The notes beneath the pieces are model-generated. The model did not search any database and was not told the origin of the DNA. It was given only the letters and a program-made list of their open reading frames with translations. A program made the translations under genes and the position numbers. A DNA stretch of 64,000 bases from Massiliimalia massiliensis (GTDB lineage Bacteria; Bacillota; Clostridia; Oscillospirales; Ruminococcaceae), in assembly GCF_900155615.1 (NCBI RefSeq), contig NZ_FUHT01000003.1:1-64000 (forward strand), given 5' to 3'. Shown piece by piece: positions 20,091-28,603 of this stretch (within the stretch, counting starts at the first letter, position 1; every line of letters begins with the position of its first letter).

Positions 20091-21059
20091 ATGAACGAAG
20101 TATTAGAGCAAATTTCAAAGATCGGGATTGTACCGGTCATCAAAATAGAAGACCTGGAAAAGGCGGCTCCCTTGGCAAAGGCTCTGTGCGGGGGCGGTCT
20201 GCCTTGTGCGGAGGTAACCTTCCGGGCAGAGGGCGCGGCGGAAGCAATCCGGCTGATGAGTGAAGCGGCGCCGCAGATGTTAATCGGCGCGGGAACAGTT
20301 CTAACCACCGAGCAGGTGGACGAGGCGGTTTCGGCAGGCGCAAAATTCATTGTCAGCCCCGGCCTGAATCCCAGGGTGGTGGGATATTGCGTAGAACGCA
20401 ATATCCCGGTAATGCCCGGCTGCGCGAATCCCAGCGATGTGGAGCAGGCGCTTGAGCTGGGGCTTTCGGCTGTGAAATTCTTTCCTGCGGAGGCGGCCGG
20501 CGGCCTGCCTATGATCAAGGCAATGTCGGCGCCTTATACGAAGATAAAATTTATGCCGACCGGCGGCATCAACGCCAAAAACCTGAATGAGTACCTCTCC
20601 TTTCCGCAAATTTTTGCCTGTGGCGGAAGCTGGATGGTCCGGGAGGATCTCATGAAAGCAGGTGATTTTGAGGAAATTACCCGTCTCACCCGCGAGGCTG
20701 TAGAAACAATGCTGGACTTTAAGGTAAAGCATGTCGGAGTCAATGCGGAGGATGCAGACCAGGCAATGGGAATTGCAAAGCTCTTTGGCAGCGCGCTGCA
20801 GCAGGAAGTCCGTCCGACGCCGATTTCTGTCTTTGCCGGAGATCTGGTCGAGGTCATGAGCGGCACTGGGCGCGGGACGCATGGGCATATCGGAATTGCC
20901 TGTAATTATGTTGACCGCGCGGTCGCCTATCTGGAGGCAAAGGGCATCGAATTCAATTATGATACGGCACGCTATAATGAAAGGGGAGCTCTCAATTTCA
21001 TCTATCTGAAAGAGGAAATTGGCGGGTTTGGAGTTCACCTTGCCGCTAAGGACAGCTAG
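20091..21059 (+). CDS. eda: KDPG aldolase fused to VOC-like domain
   Basis: 322 residues. Residues 1-205 are a class I KDPG/KHG aldolase: catalytic Glu41 in AEVTFR, GAGTVL near 85, Schiff-base Lys129 in SAVKFFPAE. It splits 2-keto-3-deoxy-6-phosphogluconate to pyruvate and glyceraldehyde-3-phosphate. Residues about 210-322 form an extra domain (KHVGVNAED ... GHIGIACNYVDRAVAYLEAKG ... GFGVHL) with the beta-alpha-beta pattern of VOC/glyoxalase domains, which ordinary Eda (about 210 aa) lacks. AAAAGGAG precedes ATG. Its gene neighbours are the dehydratase and the kinase. Confidence 0.9.
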   Translation: MNEVLEQISKIGIVPVIKIEDLEKAAPLAKALCGGGLPCAEVTFRAEGAAEAIRLMSEAAPQMLIGAGTVLTTEQVDEAVSAGAKFIVSPGLNPRVVGYCVERNIPVMPGCANPSDVEQALELGLSAVKFFPAEAAGGLPMIKAMSAPYTKIKFMPTGGINAKNLNEYLSFPQIFACGGSWMVREDLMKAGDFEEITRLTREAVETMLDFKVKHVGVNAEDADQAMGIAKLFGSALQQEVRPTPISVFAGDLVEVMSGTGRGTHGHIGIACNYVDRAVAYLEAKGIEFNYDTARYNERGALNFIYLKEEIGGFGVHLAAKDS

Positions 21060-21075
21060 GAGGGGGAGACGGCAG

Positions 21076-22101
21076 ATGGCAGAAATTATGACATTGGGCG
21101 AGATTATGCTTCGGCTCTCCCCAAAGGGGCACCGGAGGTTTGTTCAGGCCGGCGAATTTGACATTGTGTATGGCGGCGGAGAAGCAAATGTAGCGATGGC
21201 GCTTTCTAACTTTGGGATGGATGCAGGCTTCATCAGCAAAATTCCTTCTCATGAGATTGGACAGGCTGCTGTCAATGAATTGAGAAAATACGGGGTAAGC
21301 ACATCGGCAATTGTGCGCGGCGGCGCAAGGCTGGGGATTTATTTCCTGGAAATGGGCGCGGCACAGCGCCCTGCAAAGGTGGTCTATGACCGCGCAGGTT
21401 CTGCGTTTGCCCTGGCCGATCCGGCCGAATTTTGCTGGAATAAGATTCTTGCTAGTACGAAATGGCTCCATTTTTCCGGTATTACGCCTGCATTGGGGGA
21501 AAATGCAAAGCAAATCAGCTTTGACGCCTGCAAAGCTGCCAGGGACAAGGGAATTATCGTGAGCTGTGACCTGAACTACCGGAAAAACCTTTGGAGTTTG
21601 GAAGAAGCAGGCTGCGTTATGAAAGAGCTGATGCCCTATGTAGACGTGCTGATTGCGAACCAGGAACAGGTGAAAAGCCTGTTTGGAATGCAGGCAGTGA
21701 GTGCTGAAATTAAAGAGACGGAGGTTGATTACAGCGGATGCCAGAGCTTATGCGCTCAGCTTCGGGAAACCTGGCCCCAGCTTCAAAAAATCGTGCTGAG
21801 CCTGCGCGGTTCGGTGTCCGGAGACGACAATTATTTCGGAGCCTGTTATGACGACGGAGCGGGGTTTTATCATGCGAAAAATTACCTGATCCATATGGTA
21901 GACCGGGTTGGCAGCGGCGACGCCTTCAGCGCGGGGATCATCTACGCAATCATGAATGAATTCCCGGCGCAGGAAGCGATTGAGTTTGCGGTTGCTTCCG
22001 GCGTGCTGAAGCATTCCATTGAAGGGGATGTCAGTGTGGAAGGCGTAGAAGAGGTAAAAGCTCTGGCCGGCGGAGACGGCTCAGGAAAGGTACAGAGATA
22101 A
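21076..22101 (+). CDS. kdgK: PfkB family 2-keto-3-deoxygluconate kinase
   Basis: 341-residue ribokinase-fold sugar kinase. GGGEANVAMALSNFG near 36 is the substrate-side motif and DRVGSGDAFSAGI near 276 holds the anion hole and catalytic Asp. It supplies KDPG for the aldolase just upstream. AGGAGGGGG at the end of eda supports ATG at 21076. The dehydratase-aldolase-kinase order gives a semi-phosphorylative Entner-Doudoroff route for an aldonate. A terminator follows. Confidence 0.9.
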   Translation: MAEIMTLGEIMLRLSPKGHRRFVQAGEFDIVYGGGEANVAMALSNFGMDAGFISKIPSHEIGQAAVNELRKYGVSTSAIVRGGARLGIYFLEMGAAQRPAKVVYDRAGSAFALADPAEFCWNKILASTKWLHFSGITPALGENAKQISFDACKAARDKGIIVSCDLNYRKNLWSLEEAGCVMKELMPYVDVLIANQEQVKSLFGMQAVSAEIKETEVDYSGCQSLCAQLRETWPQLQKIVLSLRGSVSGDDNYFGACYDDGAGFYHAKNYLIHMVDRVGSGDAFSAGIIYAIMNEFPAQEAIEFAVASGVLKHSIEGDVSVEGVEEVKALAGGDGSGKVQR

Positions 22102-22106
22102 ACCAT

Positions 22107-22155
22107 ACCGGGTCAGATCTGCGGCTTATGACAGAGGATCTGGCCCGGTTTTATT
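22107..22155 (+). terminator. Terminator of sugar-acid operon
   Basis: Stem ACCGGGTCAGATC / GATCTGGCCCGGT (one mismatch) then TTTTATT. Confidence 0.85.
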
Positions 22156-22198
22156 CCGGATAACCGGAGTGACGGACAAGAAAAAGGAGAAAGAAAAA

Positions 22199-23041
22199 AT
22201 GAAGCGATTTATCGCAGTAATCCTTGCGGTTACTCTATTTGGGCTGGCAGGATGTTCGGGAACTGGGAACAGCTCTCCGTCGGCATCGCAGCCAGCGAAT
22301 ACAGAGGCAGGGGAACCAATGGCCGGAGAAGAGGCGGAGCAGATTATAGGGGAGTATGTCCAATATTTGTCCGCTCACGACTATGATTCGTTCCTCTCAC
22401 TGTTCAAGGAAGGGAATCTGAACGAGCAGTTTGTGAAAAGCGAGTATAATACGGACGTCAACCTTGACGGACATGACCGGGAAGTAAAGGTAGTCGCTTC
22501 CAACGGAAGCCAGGCATATGTATATCTGATGCTGTACACCGTATCAGAAAAGAGCACAGAAAACGATTTTGCTGGTTATTCCTATATGATGGCGCGGGAA
22601 AATGGAAGCTGGAAAATAGACAGCAACCCTACGCAGCAGGAATATCAAAATCTGGCGGAACAGGCCACAGCAGCAATGTTCGGCGGGGAAGCGGCCGCCA
22701 GCAAAGCGAGCGTCAAGTTTAATTGTCCGTACGCGGATATCGGCAGTTACCTGCCCGGACTGTACGGAGCGGATGCTCAGGTGCTGTATCAAACGGAAGA
22801 AGGCAGGCTGGCAGTACGGGTTTATTTCTGGAACGGGACAGAGGAAGAAAAAAGCTTTACTGCCTTCTCTGAATTTCAGGTGGTCAACACCGCGACAGGG
22901 AAGGTGGCCGCCGACCTTTCCGATGAAAAGCTTGCGCTTTCGTTACAGCCAAAATCAGGACAATTTAAAACCTTTGAATTGCCTGAGTGGGCAGAGATAA
23001 AGGAAACCCTGACCTGTGAGGTACAGGCAGAGGCGGAGTAG
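22199..23041 (+). CDS. Lipoprotein of unknown function
   Basis: 280 residues. Signal with lipobox LAGC (C19), a Ser/Pro-rich linker to about 40, then a domain (about 45-160) with the look of NTF2-like or DUF4878-type lipoprotein folds (VQYLSAHDYDSFLSLF) and a second beta-rich domain (about 175-280). ATG at 22199 follows AAAAGGAGAAAG and gives a normal signal peptide. No catalytic residues are apparent. An HD-domain gene follows after 34 bases. Confidence 0.75.
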   Translation: MKRFIAVILAVTLFGLAGCSGTGNSSPSASQPANTEAGEPMAGEEAEQIIGEYVQYLSAHDYDSFLSLFKEGNLNEQFVKSEYNTDVNLDGHDREVKVVASNGSQAYVYLMLYTVSEKSTENDFAGYSYMMARENGSWKIDSNPTQQEYQNLAEQATAAMFGGEAAASKASVKFNCPYADIGSYLPGLYGADAQVLYQTEEGRLAVRVYFWNGTEEEKSFTAFSEFQVVNTATGKVAADLSDEKLALSLQPKSGQFKTFELPEWAEIKETLTCEVQAEAE

Positions 23042-23075
23042 AAACATGATATATTGAGTATGGCAGGTGATTGCT

Positions 23076-23756
23076 GTGACAGCTTCAGATTATCAGAGGA
23101 TTGAACAGTATATGCTTGACTGCATGGAGGACAGCGCCCATGATCAGGAGCATATTTACAGGGTGCTGTATGTGGCATTGGATATTGCTGAAAAAGAAGA
23201 GCACGTTGACTGTGATGTTTTAACAGCAGCCTGTCTCCTGCATGATATCGGGAGACGGGAGCAGTTTGAAAACCCACAGTTATGTCATGCTGCTGTAGGG
23301 GCAGAGAAGGCGCGGGCGTTTTTGAAGAGAAATGGGTTTGCTTCTGTCTTTGCTGAAAGCGTGGCGTCTTGTATCAGAACCCATCGCTTCAGGACAGAAA
23401 ATTCACCGGAAAGTCTGGAAGGAAGAATTCTGTTTGATGCCGACAAGATAGATGTCTGCGGGGCGCTGGGAATTGCACGTACGATTTGTTATCAAGGGCA
23501 GACGGGACAGCCTCTGTATGTATTGAGAGAAAACGGAGAGATTTCTGATGGAAGCGGGGACACAAGCCCGTCCTTCTTTCGGGAGTATAAGTATAAGCTG
23601 GAAACGCTTTATACCCAATTCTATACTGAGCGCGGCAAGGAGATTGCTCTGGAGCGGCAGAATGCTGCTGCAACATTTTATAAAAATATGCTCGAGGAGA
23701 TCACAGCTTCCCGCCGCAGAGGAATGGAACTGCTTGAAAAAAATATAACAAAATAA
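23076..23756 (+). CDS. HD domain phosphohydrolase
   Basis: 226 residues with the HD signature AHDQEHIYRV (H22, H26) and LLHDIGRRE (H56-D57), a later CIRTHRF histidine and DADKID (about 123), as in YpgQ/YedJ-like nucleotide or phosphoester hydrolases. The start is GTG: AGGTGA five bases upstream of 23076 fits better than the GTG at 23067. It probably sits in one transcript with the lipoprotein. Substrate unknown. Confidence 0.8.
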   Translation: MTASDYQRIEQYMLDCMEDSAHDQEHIYRVLYVALDIAEKEEHVDCDVLTAACLLHDIGRREQFENPQLCHAAVGAEKARAFLKRNGFASVFAESVASCIRTHRFRTENSPESLEGRILFDADKIDVCGALGIARTICYQGQTGQPLYVLRENGEISDGSGDTSPSFFREYKYKLETLYTQFYTERGKEIALERQNAAATFYKNMLEEITASRRRGMELLEKNITK

Positions 23757-23757
23757 A

Positions 23758-23797
23758 TAAAACAGGAGACGTTCTATTAAAACGTCTCCTGTTTTAT
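23758..23797. terminator. Bidirectional terminator
   Basis: Stem AAAACAGGAGACGTT / AACGTCTCCTGTTTT between convergent genes; overlaps the end of the YdbT-like gene. Confidence 0.92.
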
Positions 23798-25254
23798 ACC
23801 TCCTTCTCTTTTTCCAGCTCGAAAAAGGCTTCCGGCGCCAGTAGATCCAACACCTCGGGAAGATACATATTCAGCACCCTTTGGCGTTTTGTCCCTTCTG
23901 CCCAGGTATAGATATGGACGTCACAGCATTTGGTCGGGATTTGAAACAGGGTTTGCTGCAAAGCGATCTTAGTAATTTTGTCCTTGGGAATAGAGCAGCT
24001 TATGATCTGGTATAGCCGCGTGTAGTAAATTGTAACGGCTTCTTCCGAGACGCCGATACCCGTATGGAAATAGGCAAAGGTTTTGACGGTCAGCCACCAA
24101 AGGCATGGGATTTCACAGATAACCAGCACAAAGATCAGAGGCCGGTCAAAGCCGGTGATGAAGTAAAGCGCCAAAAGCCCTGCCGCCAGCACACAAAGGC
24201 AGAGGGTGAGCGGCGGAATTAAAAAGCGGGACAGGTTTTGGATTTTCGGCTTAATCTGTTTTTTGACAAAGGGGATTTCCGGCAACAGAAGATTTAGGTT
24301 GCTTTTGATTTCCTGATTCAAACCGGAGGGCAGAAGAACGGCGAGCTCGTCTTTTTTCTTCCCATAACCGGTACAATGGATGAATACGCTGGTAATCCCA
24401 AACAGCTTGGAAAAAAGCGATTGCCGCAGCGTGAGGAAATTAATCCTGGGAACCGAGATGGAATAACGCCGGATAGTGAATAAACCGGATTGGATGCCAA
24501 GCGCGTTGCCATACCGGGTGGTTTGGAAACGGAGGTGCTGTTCCATGTTCCGCAGGAAGGAGAACAGCCAGCAGCCCAGAATAATATATGCGATAATAGC
24601 AAAGACTGGCGGCAGCCCGAAGCTGTTTAGCTCCGCAAGCTGGGTAAAGGTATTTAGCAGTTCGTTTCGGAACGGCTTCCCGAACACCTTTTCAGCCTGG
24701 GATAACGCCGCCCAGAGATAGAGTACGCCGGTGAGAGAGTTGGAGGTCAGGAGTGAGAAGATGGTGATATACAGGTTGCGCGGAATGTAGGTTTTGAAGA
24801 ACGAGCTTTTTGGGATCAGCGGCGTTCTGGAGGCTTCCATGATCATTTCAGCCAGCTCGCGCTTTACTGTAATAGAAAAATCCGGTTGGGAGGTCTCTCC
24901 GCCGTCGGTATCTGCCTGCAGGCGAACCGCCTTAATCGGACGGTAATACCATGGCGATTCTACGGAGATGGCAGTGATATTTCCAAATGCAAGGAAGCGG
25001 CTCTGACGAACGATCACGCCGCGAAAGATATGGATACCTGCCTCGTTGATGGTGAAGGTGTAGCTGTACCAGCCGTAAACGCCGAGCGCGATGATGAGCG
25101 CGACAATCAAAAGGTCAAACCACGCGCCGGAGAGCCACTCATAAAAGCCCATCCGTCCGATAATCAGCGCGCGGAGCAGAGGGAGCAGCAGCAGGATGAG
25201 GAACCGGGAAGTATTTTCCAGGATATTGATTGGATGCGAACGCATTGCTTTCAT
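23794..25254 (-). CDS. Bacterial PH-domain membrane protein (YdbT-like)
   Basis: 486 residues with several hydrophobic segments (about 17-33, 45-63, 168-190, 215-235, 345-385) and three bPH2/DUF304-type repeats, as in Bacillus YdbT. Family members are membrane proteins without known enzymatic function; ydbS-ydbT has been linked to resistance to certain bacteriocins in Bacillus. Downstream partner of the 146-residue YdbS-like gene, 37 bases away. AGGTGGAGG lies upstream of its start. Confidence 0.85.
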   Translation of the reverse strand: MKAMRSHPINILENTSRFLILLLLPLLRALIIGRMGFYEWLSGAWFDLLIVALIIALGVYGWYSYTFTINEAGIHIFRGVIVRQSRFLAFGNITAISVESPWYYRPIKAVRLQADTDGGETSQPDFSITVKRELAEMIMEASRTPLIPKSSFFKTYIPRNLYITIFSLLTSNSLTGVLYLWAALSQAEKVFGKPFRNELLNTFTQLAELNSFGLPPVFAIIAYIILGCWLFSFLRNMEQHLRFQTTRYGNALGIQSGLFTIRRYSISVPRINFLTLRQSLFSKLFGITSVFIHCTGYGKKKDELAVLLPSGLNQEIKSNLNLLLPEIPFVKKQIKPKIQNLSRFLIPPLTLCLCVLAAGLLALYFITGFDRPLIFVLVICEIPCLWWLTVKTFAYFHTGIGVSEEAVTIYYTRLYQIISCSIPKDKITKIALQQTLFQIPTKCCDVHIYTWAEGTKRQRVLNMYLPEVLDLLAPEAFFELEKEKEV

Positions 25255-25291
25255 CCCTCCACCTCCTTTAGTAAAGTAATCAGACAGGCTG

Positions 25292-25732
25292 TTAGCGTTC
25301 AGCCAATTCCCGGTTTAGGTCATCTGCGATCTGATCGGCGCGGCTGGACTCAAGAAATGGGATTACCAGATGCGATCCCGGCGCGGTGATCACCAGCATA
25401 CTCAGATGGATCAATGGGGTAAACGGTGTGTTATATACAGTGACAAAGGATATTTTATCCCGCTTTAAAAACCGGGTTTTATAGAAAATCACCCCGCCCT
25501 TTACAATAATATCTCCACCGCGGCAGCAATAACCCACGCTGAGATATAAAAGGGGCAGATATAAAAAGGACGACAGGATCAATAAAGCGCCCAGGATCCA
25601 AAGCACGCCATACCAAATCCAGGTGGAGACCGGAAGAAAAATCCAGGCCAGGGCAATCAGTCCTCCGAACAGCAGGCAGGACAGCAGTTCCCAAAAGACA
25701 AGGCTCCGCTTGGGAAGCATTTCATATTTCAT
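25292..25732 (-). CDS. Bacterial PH-domain membrane protein (YdbS-like)
   Basis: 146 residues: two adjacent transmembrane helices (about 14-33 and 40-64), then a single bPH2 (DUF304) domain (RGGDIIVKGGVIFYKTRFLKRDKI). Size and layout match YdbS, which is normally paired with YdbT as here. Function unknown beyond a membrane role. The transcript starts in the 263-base gap 25733-25995, in which I see no other feature. Confidence 0.83.
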   Translation of the reverse strand: MKYEMLPKRSLVFWELLSCLLFGGLIALAWIFLPVSTWIWYGVLWILGALLILSSFLYLPLLYLSVGYCCRGGDIIVKGGVIFYKTRFLKRDKISFVTVYNTPFTPLIHLSMLVITAPGSHLVIPFLESSRADQIADDLNRELAER

Positions 25733-25995
25733 CTTGACAGCCTTAGCTTTCGCAATGCGAGAGCATTCCTTTCTTATGGAATTAGAATTGTTGTTTCAAA
25801 CAGCTTTCTCTTAACTTGGAATCTATTTTATTATTGTAACATTCTGGGATATTTATGTAAATAGAAACCTGTCGTTTTATGCATGGGTCAAGCCCTTGGG
25901 GCATAAGCATAAGACAGGGAGATAATCATGCGAAGGATTGGGCTGATGCAGCAGGGGTTCATTCCTTTTGCGTAATAGGGGATTGGTGAAGGATC

Positions 25996-26769
25996 ATGCG
26001 ATATCGAATCATAGGAAAAAAGGGACTGTGCCTTGCGGCGGTACTGGTAATTGGAATCGGCTTTTTCTGTCTGTTGGGTGTGCGGGAAACAGCCCTGCAG
26101 GTTGCCGCGGGATTCCGCAGCCTGCCGGTCTATTCTGTAGAGACAGAGGAAATGAAGGTCTCCTTTGGGATCAACTGTGCCTGGGGGAATGAAGATATTC
26201 CCGAGATACTGGATACACTCGATCAGTACCAGGTAAAGGCGACCTTCTTTTTAGTAGGGGATTGGTGTGAAAAATATCCGGAGAGTGTGAAGGAAATCAA
26301 AAACCGGGGACATGAAATCGGAAACCATTCCGATACACACCCCGACATGCCCTCTCTGGAACGGAACGAAATTATGAAGGAGATCAACGACTGCTCTTCC
26401 AAAATTGAGGCAGTAACCGGAGAAAAGCCAAGCTTGTTCCGTCCGCCTTCCGGTGCATATAATAATCTGGTGGTAGACACAGCGCGGGAGATGGGATATG
26501 AGGTGATTCAATGGGATTGCGACAGCCTGGACTGGAAGGGACTCAGCGTAGATGAAATGCGCCGGAGAATCATGAAAGGACTGCAAAAGGGTTCAATTCT
26601 GCTGTTTCACAATGACACCAAGTATACGGCCCAGGCATTGCCGCATATCATTGTTGACATCCAGGAAGAAGGCTACCAGATCGTGCCAGTCGGAGAGCTG
26701 ATCTGTCAGGAAGAATATGAAATTGACCACGCGGGCCGTCAGCACGCGAAAGAAAAACAGGCAGATTGA
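25996..26769 (+). CDS. Polysaccharide deacetylase (PdaB-like)
   Basis: 257 residues. One N-terminal membrane segment (about 10-28) anchors a NodB-fold domain outside the cell. The metal motif HSDTH (H111, H115), RPPSGAYN (about 149) and LLFHND near 210 are present. The first motif, usually TFDDG or SFDAAWG, reads SFGINCAWGNED (56-67), so the conserved Asp is absent at its normal place. This resembles the sporulation PdaB-type group. Target is probably peptidoglycan or a surface glycan; activity is uncertain. Confidence 0.88.
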   Translation: MRYRIIGKKGLCLAAVLVIGIGFFCLLGVRETALQVAAGFRSLPVYSVETEEMKVSFGINCAWGNEDIPEILDTLDQYQVKATFFLVGDWCEKYPESVKEIKNRGHEIGNHSDTHPDMPSLERNEIMKEINDCSSKIEAVTGEKPSLFRPPSGAYNNLVVDTAREMGYEVIQWDCDSLDWKGLSVDEMRRRIMKGLQKGSILLFHNDTKYTAQALPHIIVDIQEEGYQIVPVGELICQEEYEIDHAGRQHAKEKQAD

Positions 26770-26787
26770 GTTTCTGCCTGTTTTTTG
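26754..26787 (+). terminator. Terminator overlapping deacetylase stop
   Basis: Stem AAAACAGGCAGA / CTGCCTGTTTT plus T-run; its left arm encodes the final Lys-Gln-Ala-Asp. Confidence 0.9.
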
Positions 26788-26850
26788 ATATAATAAAAGA
26801 AAAGCGTGCCTGCAAGGGGGGTACGGTACGCTTTGAGGAGGAAAAAGAAA

Positions 26851-28095
26851 ATGAGTGGCTTGAATCAAACGCCAAAGGGAGAAAGGGTGCATATCGCGCT
26901 CTTTGGCAGGAGGAATGCAGGAAAATCCAGTGTCATCAATGCGATCACCGGACAGGATTTGGCTGTTGTTTCCGATGTAAAAGGAACTACAACTGATCCG
27001 GTTTTCAAGGCAATGGAGCTGCTGCCGCTAGGGCCTGTTACCGTGATTGACACACCCGGCTTGGACGATGTTGGGGAATTGGGCAGGCTGAGAGTGGAGA
27101 AGGCAAACGATGTTTTGAACAAAACGGATATTGCGCTGGTGATTTGTGATATTACCGAAGGCTTTTCGTCATTTGAAGCGGGACTGCTGGAGCAGATTAA
27201 GAAAAAGCAGATTCCGTATCTGATTGTCTTAAATCAGGCCGACCGCTATCGTGGTTCTGTACAGGAACGGATAAAAGAAATTGCAGAACAGACAAACTCT
27301 CCGGTACTTGCCGTCAGCGCCAAGACAAAGGATGGGGTCAGAGAGCTGAAAGAAAAAATCGCCTCCCTGGTTCCGGATGAGGAGGAACGCAGGCTTCTGG
27401 GCGATCTGCTGGAGCCGGGCGATATGGTCGTGTTGGTTGTTCCAATTGACAAGGCCGCGCCGAAAGGCCGCCTTATTTTGCCGCAGCAGCAGGCTGTAAG
27501 AGACATCCTGGATGCCGGCGCGGTTGCAGTGGTGTGCCAGAATACAGAGCTTAAGCAGACGCTGCAAAGCCTCGGGAAAACGCCGAAGCTGGTAGTAACT
27601 GATTCCCAGGTATTCGGCCAGGTAGCAAAGGATACGCCACAGGAAATCCCGATGACATCCTTTTCCATTTTGATGGCGCGGTATAAAGGAGAGCTGCCCG
27701 ACCTGATCGCAGGGGCGAAAGCAGTGTCCCGGCTTCAGGACGGCGATACCGTTTTGATTTCAGAGGGCTGCACCCATCATCGCCAATGCGAGGATATCGG
27801 AACAGTCAAGATTCCGAAATGGCTGAGGGAATACACCGGCAGGGATATCCGGTATGAAACCTCAAGCGGCACCGAATTCCCGAAGGAACTGTCAAACTAT
27901 AAGATGGTGATACATTGCGGCGGCTGTATGCTAAACCGCAGGGAGATGCTCTACCGCACTGCCTGCTGTGCAGAGCAGGGCGTTCCGATTGTGAATTACG
28001 GCATTCTGATTGCCTGCATGAAAGGAATTTTACCGCGGTGCATTGAACCGTTTGCAGATGCGATGGAGGCTTGGAAACAGACCTGCGGCGAATAA
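26851..28095 (+). CDS. hydF: [FeFe]-hydrogenase H-cluster maturation GTPase
   Basis: 414 residues. N-terminal GTPase with G1 GRRNAGKSS (about 18-26), G3 DTPGLDD (about 68) and G4 NQAD (about 127). The C-terminal part binds a [4Fe-4S] cluster through CTHH (about 308) and HCGGC (about 353) and acts as scaffold for the 2Fe subcluster delivered to HydA. GAGGAGGAAAAA fixes ATG at 26851, not the upstream in-frame start. No hydE, hydG or hydrogenase gene is nearby. TATAAT near 26789 suggests its own promoter. Confidence 0.95.
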   Translation: MSGLNQTPKGERVHIALFGRRNAGKSSVINAITGQDLAVVSDVKGTTTDPVFKAMELLPLGPVTVIDTPGLDDVGELGRLRVEKANDVLNKTDIALVICDITEGFSSFEAGLLEQIKKKQIPYLIVLNQADRYRGSVQERIKEIAEQTNSPVLAVSAKTKDGVRELKEKIASLVPDEEERRLLGDLLEPGDMVVLVVPIDKAAPKGRLILPQQQAVRDILDAGAVAVVCQNTELKQTLQSLGKTPKLVVTDSQVFGQVAKDTPQEIPMTSFSILMARYKGELPDLIAGAKAVSRLQDGDTVLISEGCTHHRQCEDIGTVKIPKWLREYTGRDIRYETSSGTEFPKELSNYKMVIHCGGCMLNRREMLYRTACCAEQGVPIVNYGILIACMKGILPRCIEPFADAMEAWKQTCGE

Positions 28096-28192
28096 AAAGT
28101 TCTATTTCTTTAAAGTTGCGTGATAAATTGGACACAAAGATCTGTTATACTTTATTACAACTAAATTTTATGATAGGCAGGCGTAATAGCAC

Positions 28193-28585
28193 GTGAATTG
28201 GCTGAGAAATTTTATGGTGGGACGGTATGGGGCCGACCAGTTGACTTTGGCGCTGTTGATTTTTTCCTTCCTTTTATCTTTTGTCCTGATGTGGGTTCCG
28301 GTTCCCTTCCTTTCAATGATTTCCTATCTCCCTCTGGGCTATGGTATATTTCGGATGTTTTCGCGCAATATTTTAAAGCGCGGAGAAGAAAACGCAAGGT
28401 TTCTTGCAGTGTGGAGCCGGGTTGCCGGGTGGTTCCGGAGGACAAAACAGCATTGGGCTGACCGGAAGGTTTACCGCTTTACCCGATGCCCGAACTGCAG
28501 GCAGAAAATACGGCTGCCTAAGGGACGCGGAAAGCTTCGGGTGACCTGTCCGAAATGCAGGCGGCAGTTTGAGAAAAAAACATAA
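28193..28585 (+). CDS. Membrane protein with zinc ribbon
   Basis: 130 residues, start GTG. Two hydrophobic helices (about 18-36 and 38-55) precede a basic stretch and a C-terminal zinc ribbon, CPNC ... CPKC (about 99-102 and 120-123), of the type often annotated as zinc-ribbon domain protein in Clostridia. Function unknown; the basic ribbon could contact nucleic acid or a protein partner at the membrane. It sits 18 bases upstream of deoB, probably in the same transcript. Confidence 0.75.
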   Translation: MNWLRNFMVGRYGADQLTLALLIFSFLLSFVLMWVPVPFLSMISYLPLGYGIFRMFSRNILKRGEENARFLAVWSRVAGWFRRTKQHWADRKVYRFTRCPNCRQKIRLPKGRGKLRVTCPKCRRQFEKKT

Positions 28586-28603
28586 AGGAAAGAGGGCTTC
28601 GGC

